Shown here piece by piece: positions 18,056-26,926 of a DNA stretch of 64,000 nt (within the stretch, counting starts at the first letter, position 1; each line of letters begins with the position of its first letter). The stretch is from NCBI GenBank assembly GCA_030152305.1, contig JASKOM010000003.1:1-64000 (forward strand). The letters are read 5' to 3'. The translations under genes were made by a program, and so were the position numbers. This DNA comes from Campylobacterota bacterium. Lineage in GTDB: Bacteria; Campylobacterota; Campylobacteria; Campylobacterales; Thiovulaceae. The notes under the pieces are model-generated. The model did no database searches and was not told the origin of the DNA. It saw only the letters and a list, made by a program, of their open reading frames with translations.

Positions 18056-18907
18056 ATGCTTAAATTATTAAAAAATTTTAATGAACTTGTTATGTTTCAA
18101 CATTCGATTTTTTCGTTGCCGTTTATTTTTATTGCAATGATTGTTTCGGCTGATGGTTGGTTTGGTTGGCAATTAACGGTTTTTGCAATTTTGGCATCGA
18201 TTTCGGCTAGAAATTTTGCAATGGCTTTTAATCGATTAATCGATATCGATCACGATTCGAAAAATATACGAACAGCAAATCGACCAAGTGTCGATGGACG
18301 ACTTTCGAAAATGCAAATTTCGATATTTACGATTTTAAACGGATTAGCTTTTATAATCGTTGCAAAATTTATAAATGAACTTGCTTTTTATTTATCGATT
18401 CCAATGTTAATAATTTTGGCGAGTTATTCATATTTTAAACGGTTTAGCTATTTGGCTCATATTGTTCTCGGAATTTCGTTGGCATTTGCACCAATTGCTG
18501 GAGCTGTTGCAGTTTCTGGAACGATACCGATTTGGTCGCTATTTTTATCAATCGGAGTAATGTTTTGGGTTGCAGGTTTTGATCTTTTATATTCGTTGCA
18601 AGACATGGAATTTGATAAAAAGTTTGGTTTATATTCGATTCCAGCCCGTTTTGGACGAGAAATAACTTTAAAAATATCAGCTATTTTTCATATTTTAACA
18701 GTTATATTTTGGTCAATTTTTGTTTATCAAGCTGAATTAACTTACATTGCAATTTTATCGCCGATATTTGCAGGTTTAATGCTTTTTTACGAACATATTT
18801 TAATTAGAAGAGATTTTTCAAAAATAGATCGAGCTTTTTTTACAGTTAATGGCTATTTAGGAATTGTCTTTTTATTAATAATTATTTTAGAATTTTTATT
18901 TAATTAA
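18056..18907 (+). CDS. mqnP: UbiA-family prenyltransferase, probably MqnP of the futalosine menaquinone pathway
   Basis: 283 aa, start right at the uvsE stop. Eight or nine hydrophobic helices with the two Asp-rich motifs: FNRLIDIDHDSKNIRT and YSLQDMEFDKKFG. These bind Mg-prenyl diphosphate in UbiA enzymes. Campylobacterota make menaquinone by the futalosine route, in which the UbiA homologue is MqnP, so that assignment is from taxonomy; ubiA is the alternative. Confidence 0.8.
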   Translation: MLKLLKNFNELVMFQHSIFSLPFIFIAMIVSADGWFGWQLTVFAILASISARNFAMAFNRLIDIDHDSKNIRTANRPSVDGRLSKMQISIFTILNGLAFIIVAKFINELAFYLSIPMLIILASYSYFKRFSYLAHIVLGISLAFAPIAGAVAVSGTIPIWSLFLSIGVMFWVAGFDLLYSLQDMEFDKKFGLYSIPARFGREITLKISAIFHILTVIFWSIFVYQAELTYIAILSPIFAGLMLFYEHILIRRDFSKIDRAFFTVNGYLGIVFLLIIILEFLFN

Positions 18908-18964
18908 ATTATTGTTTTTCGGAATTATAATATTTCGTTGAGTGATTAATAAATAACTGAACTC

Positions 18965-18993
18965 TTGACATATAAAAAAAAAATGTTTATAAT
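18965..18993 (+). promoter_or_regulatory. Near-perfect sigma-70 promoter for tRNA-Asn
   Basis: TTGACA at 18965-18970, a 17-bp spacer, and TATAAT at 18988-18993, 23 bp before the tRNA. Full consensus hexamers are unusual in Campylobacterota, where -35 boxes are often weak, and fit a strong stable-RNA promoter. Confidence 0.8.
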
Positions 18994-19016
18994 TCCGATA
19001 TCTTTTAAATAACCGT

Positions 19017-19091
<75 letters not shown>

Positions 19092-19159
19092 CTTCAAAAT
19101 ATTCAAAATAAAAATCTTTTTTAGTAAAAAACAAATTAATAATTCATTAGGAATTTTTC

Positions 19160-20143
19160 ATGACCGAAGCTTATTTACAGTCTAAGACCAATGCTCTTCG
19201 TATCAAAAGATCTATGTCAAATATTGCATGGCTTGATGGTGAAGAAAATTTTGATGGCTTTGTCGCACTTGTGAGCAATTCTCTTTATTTGTCAGCAGTT
19301 GAGCTTTCTCTTTGGAATATTTTTCAAAAAATAGAATTTAGCGATGCAGAATTAAATGAATTACGGGAAAGAATCGTTAGCGAACAAGTTGTAATTTCTG
19401 GATTGCATAATATTTTTGCTGATTGGTCTCAAAAAGAACTTTCTATTTTTGATTCTGAAGAAGATTTTGAATTAGTTGCCCAAAGAATTGAAAAATTTAT
19501 TGGTTATGCTAAAAAACTTCAAACAAAATATTTATCTCTTGATTATATGAAATCTTTGCAATTAAATAGTATATCTGAATATGAAGCAGATCAAATATTT
19601 TTAAAACTTTTAAGAAGAATTGATCTTGTTGCAAATGGTGAAGTTGAAATTAATATTGCTCCGAGTGATAAAAATTTACAAAATTATTTAAATAAATATG
19701 TTAAAGCAATAGAAATGTTAAAAAAAGAGAATTTTGTTTCTATTAAAATTCTTGTTGATTTAAAAGAAATGTTTAATACTCTTTCTTTTGATTTGAAATA
19801 TTTTAAAGATAATAATAATTATTTATCGCATTTTCATGTTTCTAATCTTGATGGCGGTCAAATTATGTTTTCAGAAATACCATTGCATAATAAAATTGTT
19901 AATATTTCTTATTTTAAAAATTATATAAATGATTTTTTTGTAATGAAAATTGAAAATTTAACAAATGATGAAAAAGAAAACCTGTCAAATTATAATAAAT
20001 ATATTCATGTTTTTAAAGAAATATATCAAGTTCCGATCGAATTAAGTCCTTTTTGTTCTAAATTATTTATTAATCTTGTTTATAGACATATTTCAGCTGA
20101 AGGTCCAGATGTTGAACATTTAATCGACGATGACGAACATTAA
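19160..20143 (+). CDS. Putative TIM-barrel protein, sugar isomerase/AP endonuclease-like
   Basis: 327 aa with AGGAA before the ATG. The order of strands and motifs (VVISGLHNIFADW, KYLSLDYMKSLQL, VEINIAPSD, IKILVDLKEMFN, SHFHVSNLDGG) suggests a xylose isomerase-like TIM barrel, though the usual metal-binding His and Glu set is only partly visible. Function unknown. Overlaps the next gene by 14 bp. Follows tRNA-Asn and is probably read from its own start. Confidence 0.55.
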   Translation: MTEAYLQSKTNALRIKRSMSNIAWLDGEENFDGFVALVSNSLYLSAVELSLWNIFQKIEFSDAELNELRERIVSEQVVISGLHNIFADWSQKELSIFDSEEDFELVAQRIEKFIGYAKKLQTKYLSLDYMKSLQLNSISEYEADQIFLKLLRRIDLVANGEVEINIAPSDKNLQNYLNKYVKAIEMLKKENFVSIKILVDLKEMFNTLSFDLKYFKDNNNYLSHFHVSNLDGGQIMFSEIPLHNKIVNISYFKNYINDFFVMKIENLTNDEKENLSNYNKYIHVFKEIYQVPIELSPFCSKLFINLVYRHISAEGPDVEHLIDDDEH

Positions 20144-20555
20144 TAACTTTTTAAAATATATTAAAAAAAGTTATTTAAATTATTGGTATTTAGGTTATTA
20201 CAAAATAGCAATAGTTGGCTTTTTGTCAAGTTTGTTAATTAATTTATTTATATTTTTGTTATTTACTGATTTAAAAAATTATATTTTAATTATTTATATA
20301 ATATTTTTAGAAAAACAGTTTATTTTATTTATAATTTTATATTATATGTTTTTTAAAGAGCAATTATTAAATTTATTATTAGGATTTTTGCCATTTGGAA
20401 TTGGCGAAGATAAATTACATGAACAATTTAATCAAATAAATTTAATCATATATAATTTTTTACAAGAATATTTAATTATATTAATATTTACGATTATTAT
20501 AAATAGATTTATTTTAAATTTTATTGCAAAAAATATATACGATTATGATATTTAA
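20130..20555 (+). CDS. Hypothetical membrane protein
   Basis: 141 aa, very rich in Leu, Ile and Phe, with about four hydrophobic segments (IAIVGFLSSLLINLFIFLLF, QFILFIILYYMFF, LIILIFTIIINRFILNF). Start overlaps the end of the TIM-barrel gene, so translation is probably coupled. No family recognised. Confidence 0.6.
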   Translation: MTNINNFLKYIKKSYLNYWYLGYYKIAIVGFLSSLLINLFIFLLFTDLKNYILIIYIIFLEKQFILFIILYYMFFKEQLLNLLLGFLPFGIGEDKLHEQFNQINLIIYNFLQEYLIILIFTIIINRFILNFIAKNIYDYDI

Positions 20556-20562
20556 ATATTAA

Positions 20563-21573
20563 TTATTCACCAAAAATATTTTTTAAATTTAAATTTTTAT
20601 TTAATTTAGTTTCAAAATCTCTTTGAGCAAATTCTTCAGCCTGTTTTATATTGCTACTTGATTTGCCACCAGCAATAATTTTTTCACTAAATATTACTTG
20701 TTCATTGTCAATAAATTCTATTAAAACAACAACTTTTAAAATTAAATTGCCCCAAACTATCGATTGTGTTTTTTCAGTGCTTAATTTTATAAAAATACTA
20801 TTATTTTTTGTTTGACGATCAAAAATAGCGTATCCAGATTGATTTAACATTTTTTTTATATATTCGTTATAAGCAATATTATCATTCATATTTATATAAA
20901 AAGATATATTATTTATATATAAATTAATTTCTTTTTCTAGATCTGAAATTTTTAAATAAAAGTTATTAACATCAAAATTATTATTAACAGTTTTGATAAT
21001 CGAGATTTGAGATTTTAAATAATTTAAATCTTGTTTTGCTTTAATAATTTTTTTTAATTTATCAAGACGATTTGACGAGTTAAAATTAATTTCTTTTTCT
21101 ACCTCATCGATTTTTAAATTTAATTTATTTGTTAAATTATTAGCAAGTTCAGATCTATTTACAACAACAAGAACAATATTTTTATTATTAAATATTTCAG
21201 ATTTTATAATTTTATAATTATTAAATTCTATTTTTTTGACATTTTGTTCTATATTCAACGAAAGTTCGCGATTACCAATATTATTAATTAATGTCGTTTG
21301 ACTTTTATAAGTTGAAGCAACTTCGATACTAATTCGTGAAGCAATAGAATTTAAAGCTTGAGCAATTGCATCAGTTTCGCTAACACTTTCACCAACAGCT
21401 GAATAAATATTTTTTAGGTGATCATCTGCCGAAGCAGATAAAAACCAAGCTGGATATTTTAAATCAGATTCAGCAACTTTATTTTTTTTAAAACTACAAC
21501 CGCAATTTATATTAATTAATAAAAAAGCTGAAACGATAAATAATAAATTATTAAAAGTCTTTAATTTCGACAT
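20563..21573 (-). CDS. LPP20-like lipoprotein
   Basis: 336 aa from the ATG at 21573, chosen because it opens a signal sequence (NNLLFIVSAFLLININCGC) that ends in a Cys-containing lipobox; the frame is open further upstream inside pomB. After the Cys come PAWFLSASADDHLKNIYSAVG and AIAQALNSIASRI, the LPP20 pattern of Helicobacter lipoproteins. The rest is coiled-coil-like. It overlaps pomB by 23 bp, which suggests a link to the motor or the outer membrane near it. Motif GATGAGGT at 21101. Confidence 0.75.
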   Translation of the reverse strand: MSKLKTFNNLLFIVSAFLLININCGCSFKKNKVAESDLKYPAWFLSASADDHLKNIYSAVGESVSETDAIAQALNSIASRISIEVASTYKSQTTLINNIGNRELSLNIEQNVKKIEFNNYKIIKSEIFNNKNIVLVVVNRSELANNLTNKLNLKIDEVEKEINFNSSNRLDKLKKIIKAKQDLNYLKSQISIIKTVNNNFDVNNFYLKISDLEKEINLYINNISFYINMNDNIAYNEYIKKMLNQSGYAIFDRQTKNNSIFIKLSTEKTQSIVWGNLILKVVVLIEFIDNEQVIFSEKIIAGGKSSSNIKQAEEFAQRDFETKLNKNLNLKNIFGE

Positions 21574-22357
21574 TTGTATCTTTGCCAATGCCTGAATCAA
21601 GAACTGATTTTTTAGCTTTTTCTTTTGAATCTTTTTCTCGTGCAATAAATCGAATTTCAACTCGGCGATTTTTTATTCTGCCTTCTTCGGTGTAATTAGA
21701 AGCAATTGGACGATGTTCGCCAAAACCAGCTCCATGAGTTTTTCGAGGAGAAACACCATTTTTAACAAGTTCTTTAACAACTGTAATAGCTCGTGCTGCT
21801 GATAATTGCCAATTATCTTCGAATTTGCCTTTCATTTTTAAAGGATTATCATCTGTGTATCCGCGAACACTAATTTCGATATCTTGAGGCAACTGTGTAA
21901 TAATTTGGGCAACTCGTTTTAAAAACAGTGTTGAATCACCACCAATTAATTTATCACTGCCATCTTCGAATAATAAACTTGCTGGTAAATTGACCATAAA
22001 GCCTTCTTCGGCATCTTGTAAAGTTATAGCTGGACCACCGCCTGAATCTATAAATTCGTTTGCTTCAACAACTGCTGAAGCTATTCGATTTACTGCATCA
22101 GCTGTTTCTTCGTTTTGTTCTAATGGTGTTGCTTTTTGCATTCGATCAGGACTTGCTTCGGTTTTTATTCCACCTTCAAGAACAGACATTGCTCCATTTA
22201 ACGAACCGATAGCTTCAGCGATTTTATTTCGATCCATAGTTGACATCGATAATAAAAGAACAAAGAAAGTGAGTAAAAGACTCATTAAGTCTCCGAAGGC
22301 TGCTAACCAACCTGGTAAGCATTTTGGACAAATACACACACATTTTTTGCCACCCAT
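21551..22357 (-). CDS. pomB: PomB/MotB-type flagellar stator protein
   Basis: 268 aa. A short Cys-rich N-terminus (CVCICPKCLPGW), then the single membrane helix with the ion-binding Asp in AAFGDLMSLLLTFFVLLLSM, and a C-terminal OmpA-like peptidoglycan-binding domain (VRGYTDDNPL, LSAARAITVV, RIKNRRVEIRF). The ADLMSLL-like helix resembles Na+-driven PomB more than H. pylori MotB; ion type is inferred. The partner pomA is about 20 kb away (42897-43679) instead of adjacent. Confidence 0.88.
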   Translation of the reverse strand: MGGKKCVCICPKCLPGWLAAFGDLMSLLLTFFVLLLSMSTMDRNKIAEAIGSLNGAMSVLEGGIKTEASPDRMQKATPLEQNEETADAVNRIASAVVEANEFIDSGGGPAITLQDAEEGFMVNLPASLLFEDGSDKLIGGDSTLFLKRVAQIITQLPQDIEISVRGYTDDNPLKMKGKFEDNWQLSAARAITVVKELVKNGVSPRKTHGAGFGEHRPIASNYTEEGRIKNRRVEIRFIAREKDSKEKAKKSVLDSGIGKDTNVEIKDF

Positions 22358-22359
22358 GT

Positions 22360-23550
22360 TTATTTTAACCTCGTTATATTTTTATTATTTAATAATTTAA
22401 TGACAGATAATTTTACAAGTTCGCTTTCGATTTCATAAATCTTAGAATCATATTTAGTAATTGCAACTCGATTTTTCAAAACTGTAACATCATTGGCTGT
22501 TTTTAAATTACTTCGATAATATTCTTCAGTCGTATCTAAAACCTGTTCATATCGTTTAATTGCTTCTCGATTATTTTTTAATTTACGATTTATACTTTCG
22601 AGTTTTAAAATAGCTTTGTCATAAATGCTTTTTTGATTTTCTTTTTGATCTAAATAATTCGATTCAGCTTTTAAATATGTTGCTTGTGCGGCCTCAATTG
22701 CATCATAAAAATTAAAACCAATTGGAACTGTTAGTTTTACACCATATTTATAAGAACTATGTTCATCTTGAAATAAATTGCTATTTTCCCATTGATAACC
22801 ACCATAAACAGCAATTCGAGGCAAATATTGAGCATAGGCTAATTTTTTTTCAATATCTAAACTATAAACTTCTTTTTGATTTATATCCAAATCGATATTA
22901 TTTGTTAAAAAGTTATCAATCGATGGCAAATTCAAAACTGGAATTTTTATTTTATTATAAGAAATATCAGTTATATCTTTTAAACTTGCAATCAAATCAA
23001 TTCGACTACTAATAATATTTTCTTCGATATTTTTTATATTATTTAATTCGATAATCGATTGATCAAGCTGATCTAAATTTATGACACCTTTTAAATAACT
23101 ATCTTGTTGATTGCTAATTATTAATTGTTGATTAGCTATTAATAATTTCTGTTTTTGCAAATCAACATCTAATTTTTTTATATTTAACACAAGTGAATAA
23201 AGTAAAAAAATCAAATCTTGTTCATTTTTATCAATTATTGACATGTTCAAGTTTTTAACTATTTTGCCTTTTTCGATTTGATATTCAATTCCTCCGCTTC
23301 GAAAAACATCTTGTGAAACAGTTGCTGAAAAATTTAAATAATCATCGCTTTTATTTTTTGATTCAGAAAAATTATACGAACTTTCAAGATTTACACCGCC
23401 AAGCCATAAATTTTTTATAGCTTCACTTGATTTTTCAACCTGTTTTCTGCTTTTTTCTAAAAGATCTAATTTGCTTTCTTTTAAAATTACCTCATCGCTA
23501 TTTCCAAATAAACAAATTGGAATTAAGTTGATGACGAGTAATTTTTTCAT
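22360..23550 (-). CDS. TolC-like outer membrane efflux protein
   Basis: 396 aa with signal peptide (MKKLLVINLIPICLFG). The repeated helical layout, SATVSQDVFRSGGIEYQIEKG in the first half and GVKLTVPIGFNFYDAIEAAQ in the second, is that of the TolC/OEP family. It overlaps the upstream adaptor gene by 4 bp, together forming an export pair. No inner-membrane pump lies next to them. Motif at 23489. Confidence 0.82.
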   Translation of the reverse strand: MKKLLVINLIPICLFGNSDEVILKESKLDLLEKSRKQVEKSSEAIKNLWLGGVNLESSYNFSESKNKSDDYLNFSATVSQDVFRSGGIEYQIEKGKIVKNLNMSIIDKNEQDLIFLLYSLVLNIKKLDVDLQKQKLLIANQQLIISNQQDSYLKGVINLDQLDQSIIELNNIKNIEENIISSRIDLIASLKDITDISYNKIKIPVLNLPSIDNFLTNNIDLDINQKEVYSLDIEKKLAYAQYLPRIAVYGGYQWENSNLFQDEHSSYKYGVKLTVPIGFNFYDAIEAAQATYLKAESNYLDQKENQKSIYDKAILKLESINRKLKNNREAIKRYEQVLDTTEEYYRSNLKTANDVTVLKNRVAITKYDSKIYEIESELVKLSVIKLLNNKNITRLK

Positions 23551-24299
23551 TTTTGAAACTCCACTTTGACAATTTTGCCAAATTGAGCCTGTTTTTGATT
23601 TTTATTTTCTCTTACTAATCGAACAGGATAAGTTGAAACTCGTTCATTATCTTTTACTTTTGACACTTTTTCAACTCGCCATTCAGCCGTTTGAACACCA
23701 TCGATAAAAATTCTTTTATTATTTATATTTTCGATATCTTCAGGAACGACAAATAAATCGATTCGACTTTTACTAAAATCAAAATATTCAAATAATTTTT
23801 TACCAGGTGAAACATATTCGAATTCATTAACAAAAATTTTGCCTAAATATCCACCAGATAAATAAAATTTTTTCTTTTCGACATTGTTTTCTCTAACTTT
23901 TAGTTCCATTAAAGTTGAGGTAAGAGCATTCTTTGTGTCAAGAGTTAAAATAGATTCTTGATTTAACTCGTATTTACTGATTTGTTTGATACTGCTTTTA
24001 CTTTGAAGATTTTCATTTTTTAATTGCAATGCTTCAGTTAAAATATTTTTCTTTTCTCTAAGATATGAAATCTCGATTTCTTCGTTTGTCGTATCAAGTT
24101 TAATGATCATTATAGGTTTATCGATATACGAAAACTCTTTTGATAAAGCTATTGATTGAACAACTCCGCCAATTTCTGCTTCAACTGAATGAATTTGATA
24201 TGGAATAACTTGAGCCATATAATGATCGCTATATAAACTCGATGTTAAAAACATTGCAACTAATAACGAATATCTTTTTTTTAATTCTATTTTTTTCAT
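23547..24299 (-). CDS. Periplasmic adaptor (membrane fusion protein-like)
   Basis: 250 aa with a signal peptide (SLLVAMFLTSSLYS). IHSVEAEIGGVVQSI and YLGKIFVNEFEYVSPGKKLFEYFD are the two lipoyl half-motifs of HlyD/AcrA-type adaptors, with a helical hairpin between them. Shorter than most such adaptors. Translationally coupled to the TolC-like gene. Confidence 0.75.
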   Translation of the reverse strand: MKKIELKKRYSLLVAMFLTSSLYSDHYMAQVIPYQIHSVEAEIGGVVQSIALSKEFSYIDKPIMIIKLDTTNEEIEISYLREKKNILTEALQLKNENLQSKSSIKQISKYELNQESILTLDTKNALTSTLMELKVRENNVEKKKFYLSGGYLGKIFVNEFEYVSPGKKLFEYFDFSKSRIDLFVVPEDIENINNKRIFIDGVQTAEWRVEKVSKVKDNERVSTYPVRLVRENKNQKQAQFGKIVKVEFQK

Positions 24300-24315
24300 G
24301 AATAATCTTAATTTT

Positions 24316-25272
24316 TTATTTTTTTAGTAAATTATGTTGATGAGGTCGATAAAATTCAATATTACCAACTTTACGAACTTCGAGAAGTCCTTCAACAATT
24401 AAAGTGTTAAAATTTTCGCCAGTCCAATAATCAAATAATGAAGCTATATCATATCTTGTCAAAGGTCTCAAAGATAAAGTATGTAAAAGTTCAGTTTTTG
24501 ATAAATTAGTTTTTTCACTATTATCGTTATCTTTTTTCTTTGCGATATAAATAGGCAACGAACTATGAAACATTCCAGCGATTTTATATAATTCTTCATA
24601 AGTTATAGGTCTAACTGGATAAGCTGGAGGTCTTTCAACAGTTCCAATATCAATTCGATAAATATTCGAGAAAGATAATAAGCTTTTATTTAAAGCTTCA
24701 ATTTCATTTTCATGTGTATTTATGCCATCTAAAAATAAGATTTCTATATACAATTCTCCAGTAAAATCGTTACTAAATTGAGCAATTCCATCTCGAATAT
24801 GATCAATTCTAATACCTCGAATTGGACGATCAATTTGCTGAAAACAGCGATTTGTTGCACAATCAAGAGATAATTTAACTTTATCGAATTTTAAAAGAGC
24901 ATTTTGAACATTTGGCATCCAAATAGTTGAACCGTTTGATAAAATTAATGTTATTAAATTTCGTTCTTTTGCTATTGGTTGAAAAATAGTCATTAAGTCA
25001 TTTAAATCTTCATATAAAGTCGGTTCGCCGTTTGCTGTAAAAGTTATCACATCGATATCTCTAAATTTATTTAAAGCTTCTAAGATATCAGAAATAATTT
25101 GTTCTTTTGATACTTTTGTAATTTGTTTTGATACTTTGTTTTGTTCCATGCCTAATTCGCAATATAGGCAATCGAAATTACATTGTTTAATATTTGGTGA
25201 AAGATCGACCCCTAAAGATATTCCAAATCTTCTCGAATTAATTGGTCCAAAAACTACTGTTGAAAATCCCAA
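24316..25272 (-). CDS. Radical SAM protein, COG0731-like
   Basis: 318 aa. FGPINSRRFGISLGVDLSP then the cluster motif CNFDCLYCELG (Cys-x3-Cys-x2-Cys), TANGEPTLYEDL and ILSNGSTIW. This N-terminal signature is that of COG0731-type radical SAM proteins annotated as wyosine-synthase homologues; the bacterial substrate is not known to me. A motif GATGAGGT at 24339 lies in the last codons. Confidence 0.8.
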   Translation of the reverse strand: MGFSTVVFGPINSRRFGISLGVDLSPNIKQCNFDCLYCELGMEQNKVSKQITKVSKEQIISDILEALNKFRDIDVITFTANGEPTLYEDLNDLMTIFQPIAKERNLITLILSNGSTIWMPNVQNALLKFDKVKLSLDCATNRCFQQIDRPIRGIRIDHIRDGIAQFSNDFTGELYIEILFLDGINTHENEIEALNKSLLSFSNIYRIDIGTVERPPAYPVRPITYEELYKIAGMFHSSLPIYIAKKKDNDNSEKTNLSKTELLHTLSLRPLTRYDIASLFDYWTGENFNTLIVEGLLEVRKVGNIEFYRPHQHNLLKK

Positions 25273-25274
25273 AT

Positions 25275-26693
25275 TTATAATCCTTCCTCTTTGATGTAGC
25301 TATATTGTTTGTCAAGTTTAAATTTACCTGGTTCAATTATATATGGTGTAATTATTATAATCAATTCTTCATTTTTAGAGATTCGTCTTTCAGATCTAAA
25401 AAAACTGCCTATAACAGGAATATGTCCTAATAATGGCACAACTGTTTGATCAACACTTTGAGATTTTGTTATTAAACCACCAAGAATAATTTTTTTGCCA
25501 TTTTCAGCTGTAACAACTGATGACAACTGTTTTTTTGTTAAATCAGGTGGAACACTTCTTCGACTTTCGGCTGTTATCGTTTGAACGGTTTGACTAATCG
25601 ATGGATTAATATTAAGAATAATTCGATCATTTTGTGAAATTTCAGCGGTTATATCTAATAAAACTCCAGCAAAAACACTTTCAATTTTTGAAGTGTTATA
25701 TGTCGCAATCGCACCCGATGAACCTTCTGTTGTTTTAGTTTGTTCTATCGTATAAAAATATTCATTTCCAACTGAAATCATTGCTGGTTGATTATTTAAA
25801 GCTACAATTTTTGGATTCGAAATCGAAGTTACATGTCCCTGATATTTTAAAAATTGTAAAATATTTTCAATCGAAACAGAAGTTATGACACTTGATAAAT
25901 TATCAGGTAAATTAGGTATTCCTGTTTTGCCTTCAGAAGCAAGAACTTGTTCATAAAAATTATTCCAATTAATTCCAGTTAAATTATTTTTATTAAGACT
26001 AACACTAAGAATATTAACATCAATCAAAACTTGTTTTCGTAGTTTTTCTTCCATATTTAATAAATATTTTTCAACTCTAGCAAGTTGTTCAAGAGTTCCA
26101 GATAATGTAACTAAACCAGCTTTTTGATTAATAATTGGATTTTTTGGACGGTAATCATCATCGTATCGATAAACAATACTATCTAATTCATTACTTAATT
26201 TATCCCAAAAATCATTAAAAGTTGTCGATGTTTCAATAGTTGTTCCAGCACTTGTCATACTAGTCGCTGAATTAGTTGAAGATTGAAGTTTATTAGAACC
26301 ATCACTTCCAACTGTAACCGATGTTGATGATTCGCCACGACGATTAGAAGAAATATAATCAATATGATAAGTTGCTGTTTTTACATATGCTATTTTTAAT
26401 ATGTCATTTCTTAATGAATAAAAAATATTATTTTCCGTCAAAACTATATTCAAAATTTCTTCAAGAGTTTTATTTTTTATATAAATTTTATTTAATTTAT
26501 TATTTAATGTCTTGTTATCTACTGTTTTATCAATTATTAAATTTAATTTACACGAATCTACCATTTGATTTAAAAAATCAAATAATTTAGAATTTTCAAT
26601 AGAACTTATATTAAATTTTCTATCACTACAAGCATGACCATATAATATTACAGTCAATAATATATACATGGCAAGGTTCTTAACTATCAACAA
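25275..26693 (-). CDS. Secretin of type II/type IV pilus family (PilQ/MshL/CtsD-like)
   Basis: 472 aa from the TTG at 26693 (AAAAGGA upstream); an ATG at 26669 is possible. Signal peptide ILLTVILYGHACS, a short N-domain, a Ser/Thr-rich loop, NPIINQKAGLVTLSGTLEQL, and the secretin core with FLKYQGHVTSISNPKIVALN, KKIILGGLI and VVPLLGHIPVIGSFF. It forms an outer-membrane pore for pilus, protein or DNA traffic. No ATPase or pseudopilin gene is adjacent. In C. jejuni a related secretin, CtsD, is needed for DNA uptake; this link is inference. Confidence 0.85.
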   Translation of the reverse strand: MLIVKNLAMYILLTVILYGHACSDRKFNISSIENSKLFDFLNQMVDSCKLNLIIDKTVDNKTLNNKLNKIYIKNKTLEEILNIVLTENNIFYSLRNDILKIAYVKTATYHIDYISSNRRGESSTSVTVGSDGSNKLQSSTNSATSMTSAGTTIETSTTFNDFWDKLSNELDSIVYRYDDDYRPKNPIINQKAGLVTLSGTLEQLARVEKYLLNMEEKLRKQVLIDVNILSVSLNKNNLTGINWNNFYEQVLASEGKTGIPNLPDNLSSVITSVSIENILQFLKYQGHVTSISNPKIVALNNQPAMISVGNEYFYTIEQTKTTEGSSGAIATYNTSKIESVFAGVLLDITAEISQNDRIILNINPSISQTVQTITAESRRSVPPDLTKKQLSSVVTAENGKKIILGGLITKSQSVDQTVVPLLGHIPVIGSFFRSERRISKNEELIIIITPYIIEPGKFKLDKQYSYIKEEGL

Positions 26694-26926
26694 CTATTCC
26701 TTTTTATTTTATTATAAAACTTAAATTTTAATTCACATTTGCAAAAATACTTAAAACTGGCATGATATTATATTTTAAACAAATACAATATTTGAGATTT
26801 AATTTAATAAAAAATTATTTGTATAAAAAAGCTGTTTGAAATATATAAAAACTTATTATTTTTTTAAAAATATAATTTAATTTTATTTGGTAATATTACG
26901 AAACTACATTTTTGGGAGGTTCTTTT

